A stretch of DNA of 7,007 bases from Dehalococcoidia bacterium (lineage in GTDB: Bacteria > Chloroflexota > Dehalococcoidia > JACVQG01 > JAHKAY01): positions 1-7,007 of the forward strand of contig JASLQE010000236.1 in NCBI GenBank assembly GCA_030744635.1, read 5' to 3'. The translations under genes were made by a program, and so were the position numbers. Each line of letters begins with the position of its first letter. Position 1 is the first letter of the stretch. The notes below the pieces were generated by a model. The model was given only the letters and a program-made list of their open reading frames with translations. It was not told the DNA's origin and made no database searches. Shown here piece after piece: positions 1 through 5,639 of this stretch.

Positions 1-520
1 AAAAAAAGGTGTCCAGCTTATCTTTGATAATCGGGTCGTCGGCCTCGGGCCGGAGGGGCGCAACCTCTATCTCCGCTCGGGCCACTTCTGCCTCCAGACC
101 GGGAGGAATCCCGGCCTCCGCTTCAGGGGGGAAGGGTGTGGCGGCTACTCGTTCTGGTGGGATACCTATACGCCTGGCCAGGGCAAGGGCATAGGGCTGG
201 TAGGTGGTGGTGACAAGCCCGACCCCCCACCCAGCGGCATGCAGCTTGGATACCGTCTCAGCCGCCCCAGCGACCAGGCCCGCATTCATCGCCAGCTCCT
301 CTATCTGACGGCGCGCTATGCGGTGGCGCAATAGAAACGGGAGGATAAGGCTCAGGGTATCACCCGGCTCGTAGCCCTCCCGGCCCTCCAGGGTGAGCAG
401 GTCATCATAGCGGCTTATGACCTCAAAGATGCGGTCTCCACCGGGGAAAAGCCCCATGAGCTCGTAGGCGTTATCGTTCGGGGATAGGGGGCCTTCCAGG
501 TCAAAGCCGATAAAGGGCAT
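1..520 (-). CDS. HAD-like hydrolase family protein (COG4030/EhaR-like), 3' end outside window
   Basis: The minus frame from the ATG at 520 to the window edge is open for 173 codons, so the C-terminus is missing. The N-terminus reads FDLEGPLSPNDNAYEL. This resembles HAD motif I, with the nucleophile Asp at residue 7, but the second acidic position is Glu9 rather than Asp. A motif II-like strand, GLVTTTYQ, lies near residues 101-108. The DLEGP...NDNA pattern recalls the archaeal HAD group COG4030, which includes the methanogen protein annotated EhaR. That match is from memory, and function in that group is not well established. The start overlaps the preceding stop as TGATG and no Shine-Dalgarno is visible, so translation is probably coupled. 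It is the last visible gene of the efp-led run. Phosphatase activity is inferred only from the fold. Confidence 0.72.
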   Translation of the reverse strand, partial: MPFIGFDLEGPLSPNDNAYELMGLFPGGDRIFEVISRYDDLLTLEGREGYEPGDTLSLILPFLLRHRIARRQIEELAMNAGLVAGAAETVSKLHAAGWGVGLVTTTYQPYALALARRIGIPPERVAATPFPPEAEAGIPPGLEAEVARAEIEVAPLRPEADDPIIKDKLDTFF

Positions 521-795
521 CAGCAGGCTATCTGGGGGTCGATGAAGCTTCTCAGCCCCGGACTGGCGTCGCGACGCAACTCGGTCAACTTCCGTTCGGT
601 TTCCTGGTACTGGAGGTATTTTTCCCTTATATCGGGTGGGAGGGAGTCCGGGCTGAGGGGGCGGCCATCCATGCGGGACTTTGGCCCCATCTGGGCTTTG
701 ATCTCCCGGTCTATCTGGCTTCTCAGCCGCACAAGCTGTCGTTTTAGCTGGATGGCCTGTGCAATTGCCCGCTTCTCGTCGTCGCTAACTGCCAT
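520..795 (-). CDS. Uncharacterised 91-residue helical protein
   Basis: I do not recognise this protein. It is 91 residues, highly charged and rich in Lys, Arg, Glu and Gln. There are two likely helical stretches, residues 4-35 and 55-75, separated by a Pro/Gly/Ser-rich linker (RPLSPDSLPPD). This suggests a short helical hairpin or coiled coil. There is no signal peptide, membrane segment or Cys-based metal site. The ATG at 795 is well supported: AAGGAG lies 5 nt upstream. It overlaps the end of the formyltransferase gene by 11 nt, and its TGA shares a base with the ATG of the HAD-like gene. The tight packing and good ribosome binding site argue for a real gene. A partner or scaffold role for a neighbouring enzyme is speculation. 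Confidence 0.72.
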   Translation of the reverse strand: MAVSDDEKRAIAQAIQLKRQLVRLRSQIDREIKAQMGPKSRMDGRPLSPDSLPPDIREKYLQYQETERKLTELRRDASPGLRSFIDPQIAC

Positions 796-1603
796 GACTG
801 CTCCTTGTCAGGGCCTCTTCCACTTCCCCCGTCAGGTCATAGCCGGGGATAGAGGCACCAGACCTGTCCACCACACGTCCACCCTCTATTTTAACCCCTC
901 CTTCGGCCAAAAGCCTAATGGTGGCCAGTATAAGGGGGAACTCCCGTCGCAACCCCTCCTGCCGGATGAGGTAGAACAGAGGGTGGTCATCCCCATTGAT
1001 GCCCTTAATTTTGGTCACGGTAATGTCTCCCATATTCCGCCAGAGAGGGTCAAAGGTCTCGCCCCGCAGGGGGAACCGGCAATAGGCCACGGGGGGTCCC
1101 TGGTCCAGCTCTGGGGTCGCCAGGTGCATCATGACTCCGGTAGCTTGCGCACCCTGCTCCATAAGCTGTCGGGTAACCTCCTGCCATGTTCCCTTGGGGC
1201 CGCCGGGGGTGGCGGGGTGGAGGTTTATCATGTTGTAGCGGCGGCACAGGAGGGGGCTGGCGATTAGCATATATCCCGCCAGCAGACATATGCCGGTGCT
1301 GAACTTCGCCAGTCCCTGTATCACCCGGCTGTCGTAGGCCTCCCTATCCTGGGGGGTAGGTGGCACCGCCCTCCCCCAGAAGCGACGGGAGGAGATTGTG
1401 ACCAGGGGCAGGCCGTATCCGTTCACCAGCTCAAAGAACCGGTCACTCTCTGAGTGCTCCCCCGGCTCCCGGTTGGAGAAAACGAAGCTTATCCGGGCGG
1501 GCAATGCGTTGTCCAGGATAGCATCCTGGACGGTGGTCAGGAGCTCCCTGGCCGCGGGGTCCCGGCCCGTAGAGAACCAACCTATGCGGAGGTCTTGCCC
1601 GAT
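785..1603 (-). CDS. Formyltransferase-family enzyme (PurN/Fmt-like fold), non-canonical start
   Basis: The Formyl_trans_N fold is recognised from the catalytic trio: Asn and His in INLHPATPGG and Asp in ELDQGP. These match the Asn-His-Asp of PurN and Fmt, which transfer a formyl group from 10-formyltetrahydrofolate. The acceptor is unknown; spacing and length differ from true PurN, and there is no Fmt C-terminal tRNA-binding domain. The first canonical start is a TTG at 1504, but it would cut off the first strand of the Rossmann-like domain. In-frame sequence upstream, LRIGWFSTGRDPAARELL, is clearly coding. No ATG, GTG or TTG lies between the in-frame TAA at 1607-1609 and 1504. I place the start at the ATC at 1603, which has GAAGGG 6 nt upstream and gives 272 residues. 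The ATA at 1585, overlapping the PHP stop as ATAG, is the alternative. It overlaps the PHP gene by about 22 nt. Confidence 0.86.
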   Translation of the reverse strand: MGQDLRIGWFSTGRDPAARELLTTVQDAILDNALPARISFVFSNREPGEHSESDRFFELVNGYGLPLVTISSRRFWGRAVPPTPQDREAYDSRVIQGLAKFSTGICLLAGYMLIASPLLCRRYNMINLHPATPGGPKGTWQEVTRQLMEQGAQATGVMMHLATPELDQGPPVAYCRFPLRGETFDPLWRNMGDITVTKIKGINGDDHPLFYLIRQEGLRREFPLILATIRLLAEGGVKIEGGRVVDRSGASIPGYDLTGEVEEALTRSSHGS

Positions 1604-2250
1604 TTCTTACCCTTCAGTCTCAGGAGCAGGTGCTCCCATGCGCTTACTCCATGCACCCACAGCGGGGTGTGGTGGCCCCCGATGGTCCCCTTGGAGAGCG
1701 ATGCCACGAACTGCTGGGGGGTGGAGAAGGGTGGCATATCTATGTAGGCGTTACCCACCTCCCACAGGCTATGGGCATCGCTGCCGGCGCTGAGGGCCAG
1801 GCCGTGGCTGCGGCCGAAATCCATAACCTGGTCCTGGGGCCGCAGAGAGCGGGCGTTGAACCCCTCCACCACCTGTATCTCCGGTAGCAGTGCCTCTATC
1901 TGCTCCGGCCCCAGGCTGGACCGGGCCATCTGGTCAAAGGGGTGGGGAACGCCCACCACACCCCCCTGCTCCCGGATGCGGGCCACCGCCTCTCTTGCTG
2001 TAAGGCCGGTGGGGATGTCCTTCTCCAGGAAGAAACCCAGAATCTCTCCCTCTTTGGTCAGCACCTCCTGGCTCACTACCACCTGGAAGGGGGCTATTTC
2101 CCTGGCCCTCAGTCCTCCGGCGCAGGTGCCGTGGTCAGTGATGGCGATGCAGGTGATGCCCCTCTGCTGGCAACGGCGGAAGAGGGCCTCCAGAGAGGTG
2201 GAGCAGTCCATGGAGTAGCATGTGTGGATGTGGAGGTCGGCCCGCAGCAA
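1582..2250 (-). CDS. PHP-domain metal-dependent phosphoesterase
   Basis: A 222-residue single-domain PHP protein. The metal-binding signatures are in family order: HIH (His7, His9), TDH (Asp39, His40), Glu62 in SQEVL, His103 in GVPHPFD, and SDAH (Asp158, His160). Together these form the usual trinuclear metal site, so hydrolysis of a phosphoester is likely. The substrate cannot be read from the sequence; relatives include histidinol phosphatase and nucleotide or oligonucleotide phosphoesterases. The start is a TTG at 2250, just 3 nt after the efp stop and in the same frame, so no earlier start is possible. AAAGG lies about 9 nt upstream inside the end of efp, pointing to translational coupling. 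The C-terminal tail is Lys-rich and overlaps the formyltransferase coding region. It is probably cytoplasmic, with no signal peptide. Confidence 0.93.
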   Translation of the reverse strand: MLRADLHIHTCYSMDCSTSLEALFRRCQQRGITCIAITDHGTCAGGLRAREIAPFQVVVSQEVLTKEGEILGFFLEKDIPTGLTAREAVARIREQGGVVGVPHPFDQMARSSLGPEQIEALLPEIQVVEGFNARSLRPQDQVMDFGRSHGLALSAGSDAHSLWEVGNAYIDMPPFSTPQQFVASLSKGTIGGHHTPLWVHGVSAWEHLLLRLKGKKSGKTSA

Positions 2251-2253
2251 ACC

Positions 2254-2811
2254 TCATACCCTTTCTAAGTATTGGCCGTTGCGTGTATCCACCTTTATGG
2301 TGTCCCCAGGGTTGATGAAGAAGGGCACTTGGACGGTCATCCCGGTCTCCATGGTGGCCGGCTTACCCCCGGCGGAGGCGGTATCCCCTTTGAAACCGGG
2401 TGCGGCGTCGGCAACCTTGAGCTCCACAGCGGTGGGCAGTTCAATAGAAACCGGTTTCTCCTGGTAGACCAGGATATAAAGCCCCAGATTCTCCGTCAGG
2501 TAGGGAATGGCGTCCGCAACCTGTTCTGTTGACAGTACCAGTTGGTCATAGGTCTCCTGGTCCATGAAGTAGTAGAGGCCGTTGTCCTCATACAGGAACT
2601 GCATGGAGCGGCGTTCCAGGCGGGCTTCCTGGAAGCGGTCTCCTGCCTGAAATGTCCGTTCAATGGTGCCCTTACCCAGAATTTCCTTGAGGCGCAGCCT
2701 GACCTGGGCCGAGCCCCGCCCCAGCTTCAGGTGCTGGTAGTCTGTTATCTGGTATAGCTTGCCTTCTAGCTCTATCGTGACGCCCTTGCGCAGGTCACCG
2801 GTATCTATCAT
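2254..2811 (-). CDS. efp: Elongation factor P, Arg-type loop
   Basis: A full-length EF-P of 185 residues. It has the N-terminal KOW-like domain (about 1-62), a central OB domain (about 66-126) and a C-terminal OB domain ending in VPFFINPGDTIKVDTRNG, the family signature. EF-P binds between the P and E sites of the ribosome and relieves stalling at polyproline runs. The loop that reaches the peptidyl-transferase centre reads HLKLGRGSAQVR, with Arg32 at the tip where Escherichia coli and Bacillus have a modified Lys (PGKG). The Pro of PGKG is Leu here. The start is supported by GGAGG 4 nt upstream of the ATG, and an extended -10 box lies 25 nt upstream. It leads the minus-strand operon, so the downstream PHP and formyltransferase genes probably share its promoter. 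Confidence 0.98.
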   Translation of the reverse strand: MIDTGDLRKGVTIELEGKLYQITDYQHLKLGRGSAQVRLRLKEILGKGTIERTFQAGDRFQEARLERRSMQFLYEDNGLYYFMDQETYDQLVLSTEQVADAIPYLTENLGLYILVYQEKPVSIELPTAVELKVADAAPGFKGDTASAGGKPATMETGMTVQVPFFINPGDTIKVDTRNGQYLERV

Positions 2812-2835
2812 ACAGCCTCCGTGTGCGGACAGCCC

Positions 2836-2866
2836 ATTATATCACGGCTTCTCGCTTTAACTTCAA
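2836..2866 (-). promoter_or_regulatory. Promoter of the efp operon
   Basis: On the minus strand, TGATATAAT (2844 to 2836) is a consensus extended -10 element (TGn-TATAAT). A weak -35-like TTGAAG lies at 2866-2861 with a long 19-nt spacer; extended -10 promoters tolerate a poor -35. Transcription would start near 2829, giving a leader of about 18 nt that includes the GGAGG of efp. Confidence 0.65.
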
Positions 2867-2930
2867 GCGATTTCGTATTGCGCTGCACCGAAAGCGGGTG
2901 GGTGGGAGGAGAAACAGCGCTGACATCCTC

Positions 2931-2958
2931 TTGCCAAACCGGTGTCCGGTGATATACT
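2931..2958 (+). promoter_or_regulatory. Promoter of the ligase gene with internal palindrome
   Basis: TTGCCA (2931-2936) and TATACT (2953-2958) are separated by 16 nt and would start transcription about 36 nt before the ligase ATG. The spacer holds a perfect 5-3-5 inverted repeat, ACCGG-TGT-CCGGT (2938-2950), a possible operator in the right place for repression. A second -10-like GATAAT at 2963-2968 is less well placed. Confidence 0.5.
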
Positions 2959-3000
2959 TGTGGATAATCTGGGACTGATTTTGCAAAAGGGGGGAACGCT

Positions 3001-4236
3001 ATGGATGTAGACCGCATGGGAAAGGCTGAAAGGACGGCCTACCTTGAGGAGAAGCTTCGGGAGACTGTTAGTTTCGCCTATCAACATGCCCCCAGCGTAA
3101 AGAGCAATATGGATGCCGCTGGGGTGGCCCCTCAGCAGATACACACTGTAAAGGACCTGGAGGCCATTCCCATCACCCGCAAGGAGGACATCCTAGCCGC
3201 TCAGAAGGAGTCCCCGCCGTTCGGCGGCTTTGCCACCATAACTTCTCGCCAGATGGAACGGGTGTGTGTTTCCCCGGGGCCCATCTTTGAACCGCTGGCC
3301 CAGTTAGAGGGTGGGGCCAAGGGCCTCAGCGTGGCCGGCTTCGGCCCGGATGATATAGTGGTGGTTACTCCTTCGTTCCACATGGTGCCGGCGGGGATGC
3401 TCTACGAAGGGGCGCTGCTCCTGACGGGGGCCACCGTGGTGGCCACGGGGCCGGGCAATACCGAGCTTCAAATCCACACTATGCGCCAGCTCCAGGCCAC
3501 CGGTTATGTAGGCTTCCCCCGCTTCTTGCTCAGCATCATTCACCGTGTGGAGGAGATGGGCCACAACTTCCGTCGGGACTTCTCCATCACCAAGGCCTAT
3601 ATAGGTGGGGAGATGTTTACCCCCAGCATGAAGCAGGCCATGGAGGACGACTACGGCATTCAGACATGGGAGCACTACGGCACCGCCGACCTGGGAGTGG
3701 TGGCCTACGAGTGCCCGGGCCGCTCCGGGCTGCACATGTACGAGGGCGTAATCATGGAGGTTGTGGACCCGGCCACGGGCAAGCAGCTTGACCCCGGCCG
3801 GCCAGGCGAGATTGTGGTCACCACCTTCGAGAAGGACTACCCCCTTATCCGTTACGGTACGGGCGATGAGTCTTTCTATACGGATGAGCCGTGCTCCTGC
3901 GGCCGTACCATTCCGCGGCTGGTGGATATTCTGGGCCGGGTGGGGGATGCCCCCCGTGTGCGGGGCCTGTTCCTGGTGCCCCGGGAGGTGGCGGAAACGG
4001 TGGGGGCTTTCCCCGAGGTGACTGCCTTCCAGGTGGCCGTGCGCCTGTCCGGACTGCGGGACGAGATGGTGATGCGGGTGGAGGGGGAGATTGGGGACAA
4101 GGAGGGGTTCACCAAGTCACTCAAGGCCCGTTTCCAGGACAGCTGCCGCCTTACTCTGGATCAGGTGGAGTTCGTGTCTACCGGCACCATCCTCCAGGGC
4201 TCCAAGGTGGTGGTGGACGAGCGCAAGTGGGAGTAG
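3001..4236 (+). CDS. Phenylacetate-CoA ligase-like adenylate-forming enzyme
   Basis: 411 residues, close to the usual length of the PaaK family, which activates organic acids to acyl-CoA through an acyl-adenylate. Family features include YGTAD (226-230, the motif around the adenine site), RYGTGDES (285-291, with the ribose-binding Asp289), CSCGRTIPRL (298-307), the hinge-like GRVGDAPRVRG (312-322) and a C-terminal Lys402 in LQGSKVV, the probable adenylation lysine. The canonical P-loop, SSGTTGxP, is absent; at the corresponding place the sequence is VCVSPGPIFEP (88-98). The enzyme may therefore bind ATP differently or belong to a divergent subfamily. The ATG at 3001 has AAGGGGGG 6 nt upstream. 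No membrane segment is present. The SDR gene on the same strand could act on the same acid or acyl-CoA. The substrate is unknown; true phenylacetate specificity should not be assumed. Confidence 0.87.
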   Translation: MDVDRMGKAERTAYLEEKLRETVSFAYQHAPSVKSNMDAAGVAPQQIHTVKDLEAIPITRKEDILAAQKESPPFGGFATITSRQMERVCVSPGPIFEPLAQLEGGAKGLSVAGFGPDDIVVVTPSFHMVPAGMLYEGALLLTGATVVATGPGNTELQIHTMRQLQATGYVGFPRFLLSIIHRVEEMGHNFRRDFSITKAYIGGEMFTPSMKQAMEDDYGIQTWEHYGTADLGVVAYECPGRSGLHMYEGVIMEVVDPATGKQLDPGRPGEIVVTTFEKDYPLIRYGTGDESFYTDEPCSCGRTIPRLVDILGRVGDAPRVRGLFLVPREVAETVGAFPEVTAFQVAVRLSGLRDEMVMRVEGEIGDKEGFTKSLKARFQDSCRLTLDQVEFVSTGTILQGSKVVVDERKWE

Positions 4237-4312
4237 GGCGGCGCTTGCCCCACCCTTACCCTGTTGATGATTCTGGGGGTTTTATCTGAGATGGTCAGAA
4301 AGACGCCATACT

Positions 4313-4535
4313 GTCCGCCTTGTGGACTCCGATACTTCGCTCGGAGAGCTTGTCGAAGCATGGCGGCAGTAGCCTCTTAGGGTAGCGTCATCGGATTGGG
4401 CCGTTGGGGGGCTTCGCCCCCAGAGATAATGTCTTGGGTGGGTCCGCCCTGCGGACTCTCCGAAGGAGTGCGCTCCGAACGTAGTATCGGACTCCGGAAA
4501 GCGGAGAGTCCTTCGGATCGATACTTCGTTCGGAG
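4313..4535. repeat. REP-like repeat cluster
   Basis: Two word families recur. The first is GATACTTCGYTCGGAG: direct copies at 4331-4346 and 4520-4535 differ at one base, and an inverted copy sits at 4473-4488. The second is GTCCGCCYTGYGGACT, at 4313-4328 and 4442-4457 (14 of 16 identical). Each second-family copy is itself an inverted repeat around a 3-nt centre. Other stems are CTCCGA/TCGGAG (4327-4346), GGGGGC-TTC-GCCCCC (4407-4421) and CTCC-GAA-GGAG (4458-4468). GAGCTTGTCGAAGCA (4346-4360) resembles intergenic REP-type words that I recall from other bacterial genomes. This looks like a mosaic of extragenic palindromes or a decayed miniature element, with no transposase. Confidence 0.7.
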
Positions 4536-4537
4536 CG
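4471..4537. repeat. 67-nt imperfect inverted repeat (long hairpin)
   Basis: The outer arms are 4471-4489 and 4519-4537, 18 of 19 bases complementary. The inner arms are GGACTCCG (4489-4496) and CGGAGAGTCC (4502-4511, with a 2-nt bulge), closed by the loop GAAAG. A 7-nt internal bulge (4512-4518) lies on the right side. Either strand could form a strong stem in RNA. No T-run follows, so it is not a classical terminator. It ends about 50 nt before the SDR ribosome binding site. Confidence 0.75.
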
Positions 4538-4598
4538 GGTGGGAAAGAAATGACTGCGGTTGGCAGACTGAATAGAGAGACCATGACAGGAGGAGCAA

Positions 4599-5339
4599 GT
4601 GGCATTAAAAGGTAAGGTAGCACTGGTAACCGGGGCCGGCTCCGGAATCGGACGGGCTATAGCCCTGGCCCTGGCCGGGCAGGGGGTGGCGATGGCGGTG
4701 AACGATGTGGACCTGGAGCGGGCCATGACGACGGCTAATGAGGTCACATCCAAAGGTGTCAAAGCGGTGCCGGTAAGGGCGGATGTCTCCCGACCCGATG
4801 AGGTGGCCGCCATGATAGATGAGGCCCGCAAGGAGCTAAAGCATATTGACATCCTGGTGAACAACGCCGGGATAGAGCATGTTGTTCCCTTCGCCCAGAT
4901 GGCCTACGAGGACTGGCGTCGGATGCTGGGTATCCATGTGGACGGGGCCTTCAACTGCGCCCGGGGGGTGGTGGAGGGTATGGTGGCCGCCCGGTGGGGC
5001 CGCATAGTCAACATGGCCTCTGTGGCCGCCTTCATGGGCCCGGACCTGCAGGTGCACTATGCCACGGCCAAGGCGGCCCTGGTGGGCTTCACCAAGTCCC
5101 TGGCGCGGGAAGTGGCCCCCTACGGCGTCACCGTCAACGCCATCGCCCCCGGCCTCATAGACACTCCCATGGCCCGGAGCTTCAGCCCCCGGTTTGTGGA
5201 CAGGATGCTGGAGCTGACACCGGTGGGGCGGCTGGGCCAGCCGGAGGACATCGCCTACACCGCCATGTTCCTGGCCGCGGAGGAGGCCAGCTTCATCACA
5301 GGACAGGTAATCTCTCCCAACGGAGGGCATTGGGTGTAG
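4599..5339 (+). CDS. SDR-family NAD(P)-dependent oxidoreductase (FabG-like)
   Basis: A classical 246-residue short-chain dehydrogenase. Visible features are the cofactor motif TGAGSGIG (11-18), NNAG (88-91), catalytic Ser141, Tyr154 and Lys158 (YATAK), and APGLIDTPM (183-191). Asp36, after the second strand (VNDVD), suggests NAD(H) rather than NADP(H). The fourth residue of the classical Asn-Ser-Tyr-Lys tetrad appears to be His113 (GIHVDG) instead of Asn. It probably interconverts a hydroxyl and a keto group on an acyl-CoA, acyl-ACP or small alcohol; FabG-type 3-oxoacyl reductase activity is only one option. The GTG start is chosen because AGGAGGAG ends 3 nt upstream and MALKGKVALVTGA is the standard family N-terminus. 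It lies on the same strand as the ligase, after the repeat-rich gap. Confidence 0.95.
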   Translation: MALKGKVALVTGAGSGIGRAIALALAGQGVAMAVNDVDLERAMTTANEVTSKGVKAVPVRADVSRPDEVAAMIDEARKELKHIDILVNNAGIEHVVPFAQMAYEDWRRMLGIHVDGAFNCARGVVEGMVAARWGRIVNMASVAAFMGPDLQVHYATAKAALVGFTKSLAREVAPYGVTVNAIAPGLIDTPMARSFSPRFVDRMLELTPVGRLGQPEDIAYTAMFLAAEEASFITGQVISPNGGHWV

Positions 5340-5376
5340 GGGTGTGCAGTGGTAGGGTGGGTGGAGGGAAACAGGT

Positions 5377-5382
5377 TATAAT
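5377..5382 (+). promoter_or_regulatory. -10 box of the hicBA pair
   Basis: TATAAT lies 29 nt before the hicB ATG and would place the transcription start near 5389. No convincing -35 sequence is seen 16-18 nt upstream, where the sequence is G-rich. The promoter would make hicBA independent of the SDR gene that ends 38 nt earlier. Confidence 0.5.
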
Positions 5383-5411
5383 ATCCCTGGTGGAGAGTGC
5401 GGAGGCGAATC

Positions 5412-5639
5412 ATGGTGCGTCAGTTCAAGATAGTGGTGGAGAAGAACCCCGATGGGTATGTGGCCTACCCCCTGGGCCTAAGTGGTGTGGTGGTAGGGCA
5501 GGGCGATACCTATGAGGAAGCCCTGGCCGATGTGAAGTCGGCTATCAGGTTTCACATTGACACTTTCGGCAGTGAAACGCTGGAAATGGAGCCACCTGTT
5601 CTGGAGGCGTTTATCGCCGAAGCGGGGGTAAATGTTTGA
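5412..5639 (+). CDS. hicB: HicB-family antitoxin
   Basis: A 75-residue protein with the compact HicB fold (partial RNase H-like): an N-terminal strand QFKIVVEKNPDGYVAYP, then GVVVGQGDTYEEALADVKSAIRFHI, the family hallmark of a G-x-T-x-EEAL helix. In type II HicBA systems HicB binds HicA and blocks its mRNA-cleaving activity. This version ends soon after the core and has no C-terminal helix-turn-helix or ribbon-helix-helix domain, so autoregulation through DNA binding is not obvious. The ATG at 5412 is preferred over a GTG at 5397 because GGAGG lies 6 nt upstream of it, while the GTG would sit before that site. The gene is intact. Its stop overlaps the TTG start of the hicA remnant by 2 nt (TTGA). 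Confidence 0.9.
   Translation: MVRQFKIVVEKNPDGYVAYPLGLSGVVVGQGDTYEEALADVKSAIRFHIDTFGSETLEMEPPVLEAFIAEAGVNV

Larger units (their letters stand above)
4237..4598. other. 362-bp intergenic region rich in short inverted and direct repeats
   Basis: No coding gene is supported here; the open frames on both strands have no recognisable protein features or ribosome binding sites. The first 60 bases hold a weak stem (GGGC/GCCC at 4236-4250) and a T-rich stretch after GGGGG near 4276-4284, which is poor evidence for a terminator. Bases 4304-4537 are packed with small GC-rich hairpins and repeated words. Bases 4538-4598 are plain sequence ending in the AGGAGGAG of the SDR gene. No convincing promoter was seen, so the SDR gene may depend on read-through from the ligase or on an atypical promoter. 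Confidence 0.7.

Noticed and set aside
542..1267. Long plus-strand open frame of 241 codons
   Set aside because: It lies antisense to the formyltransferase and 91-aa genes, has no recognisable domain and is explained by high G+C on the opposite strand.
1582..1609. Programmed -1 frameshift fusing PHP and formyltransferase
   Set aside because: The frame relation is right for -1, but there is no X_XXY_YYZ heptamer in the open overlap and no downstream stem was seen. A rare start codon is simpler.
4407..4421. GGGGGC-TTC-GCCCCC as the ligase terminator
   Set aside because: It has no T-run on either strand and is about 170 nt past the stop; it fits the repeat cluster better.
4313..4537. CRISPR-like array
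   Set aside because: Only two or three short copies, in both orientations and with irregular spacing. They are hairpin words, not evenly spaced direct repeats, and no cas genes are present.
4583..4615. Ten-codon ATG open frame overlapping the SDR start
   Set aside because: It is out of frame with the SDR gene, has no ribosome binding site of its own and contains the SDR Shine-Dalgarno. Probably chance.
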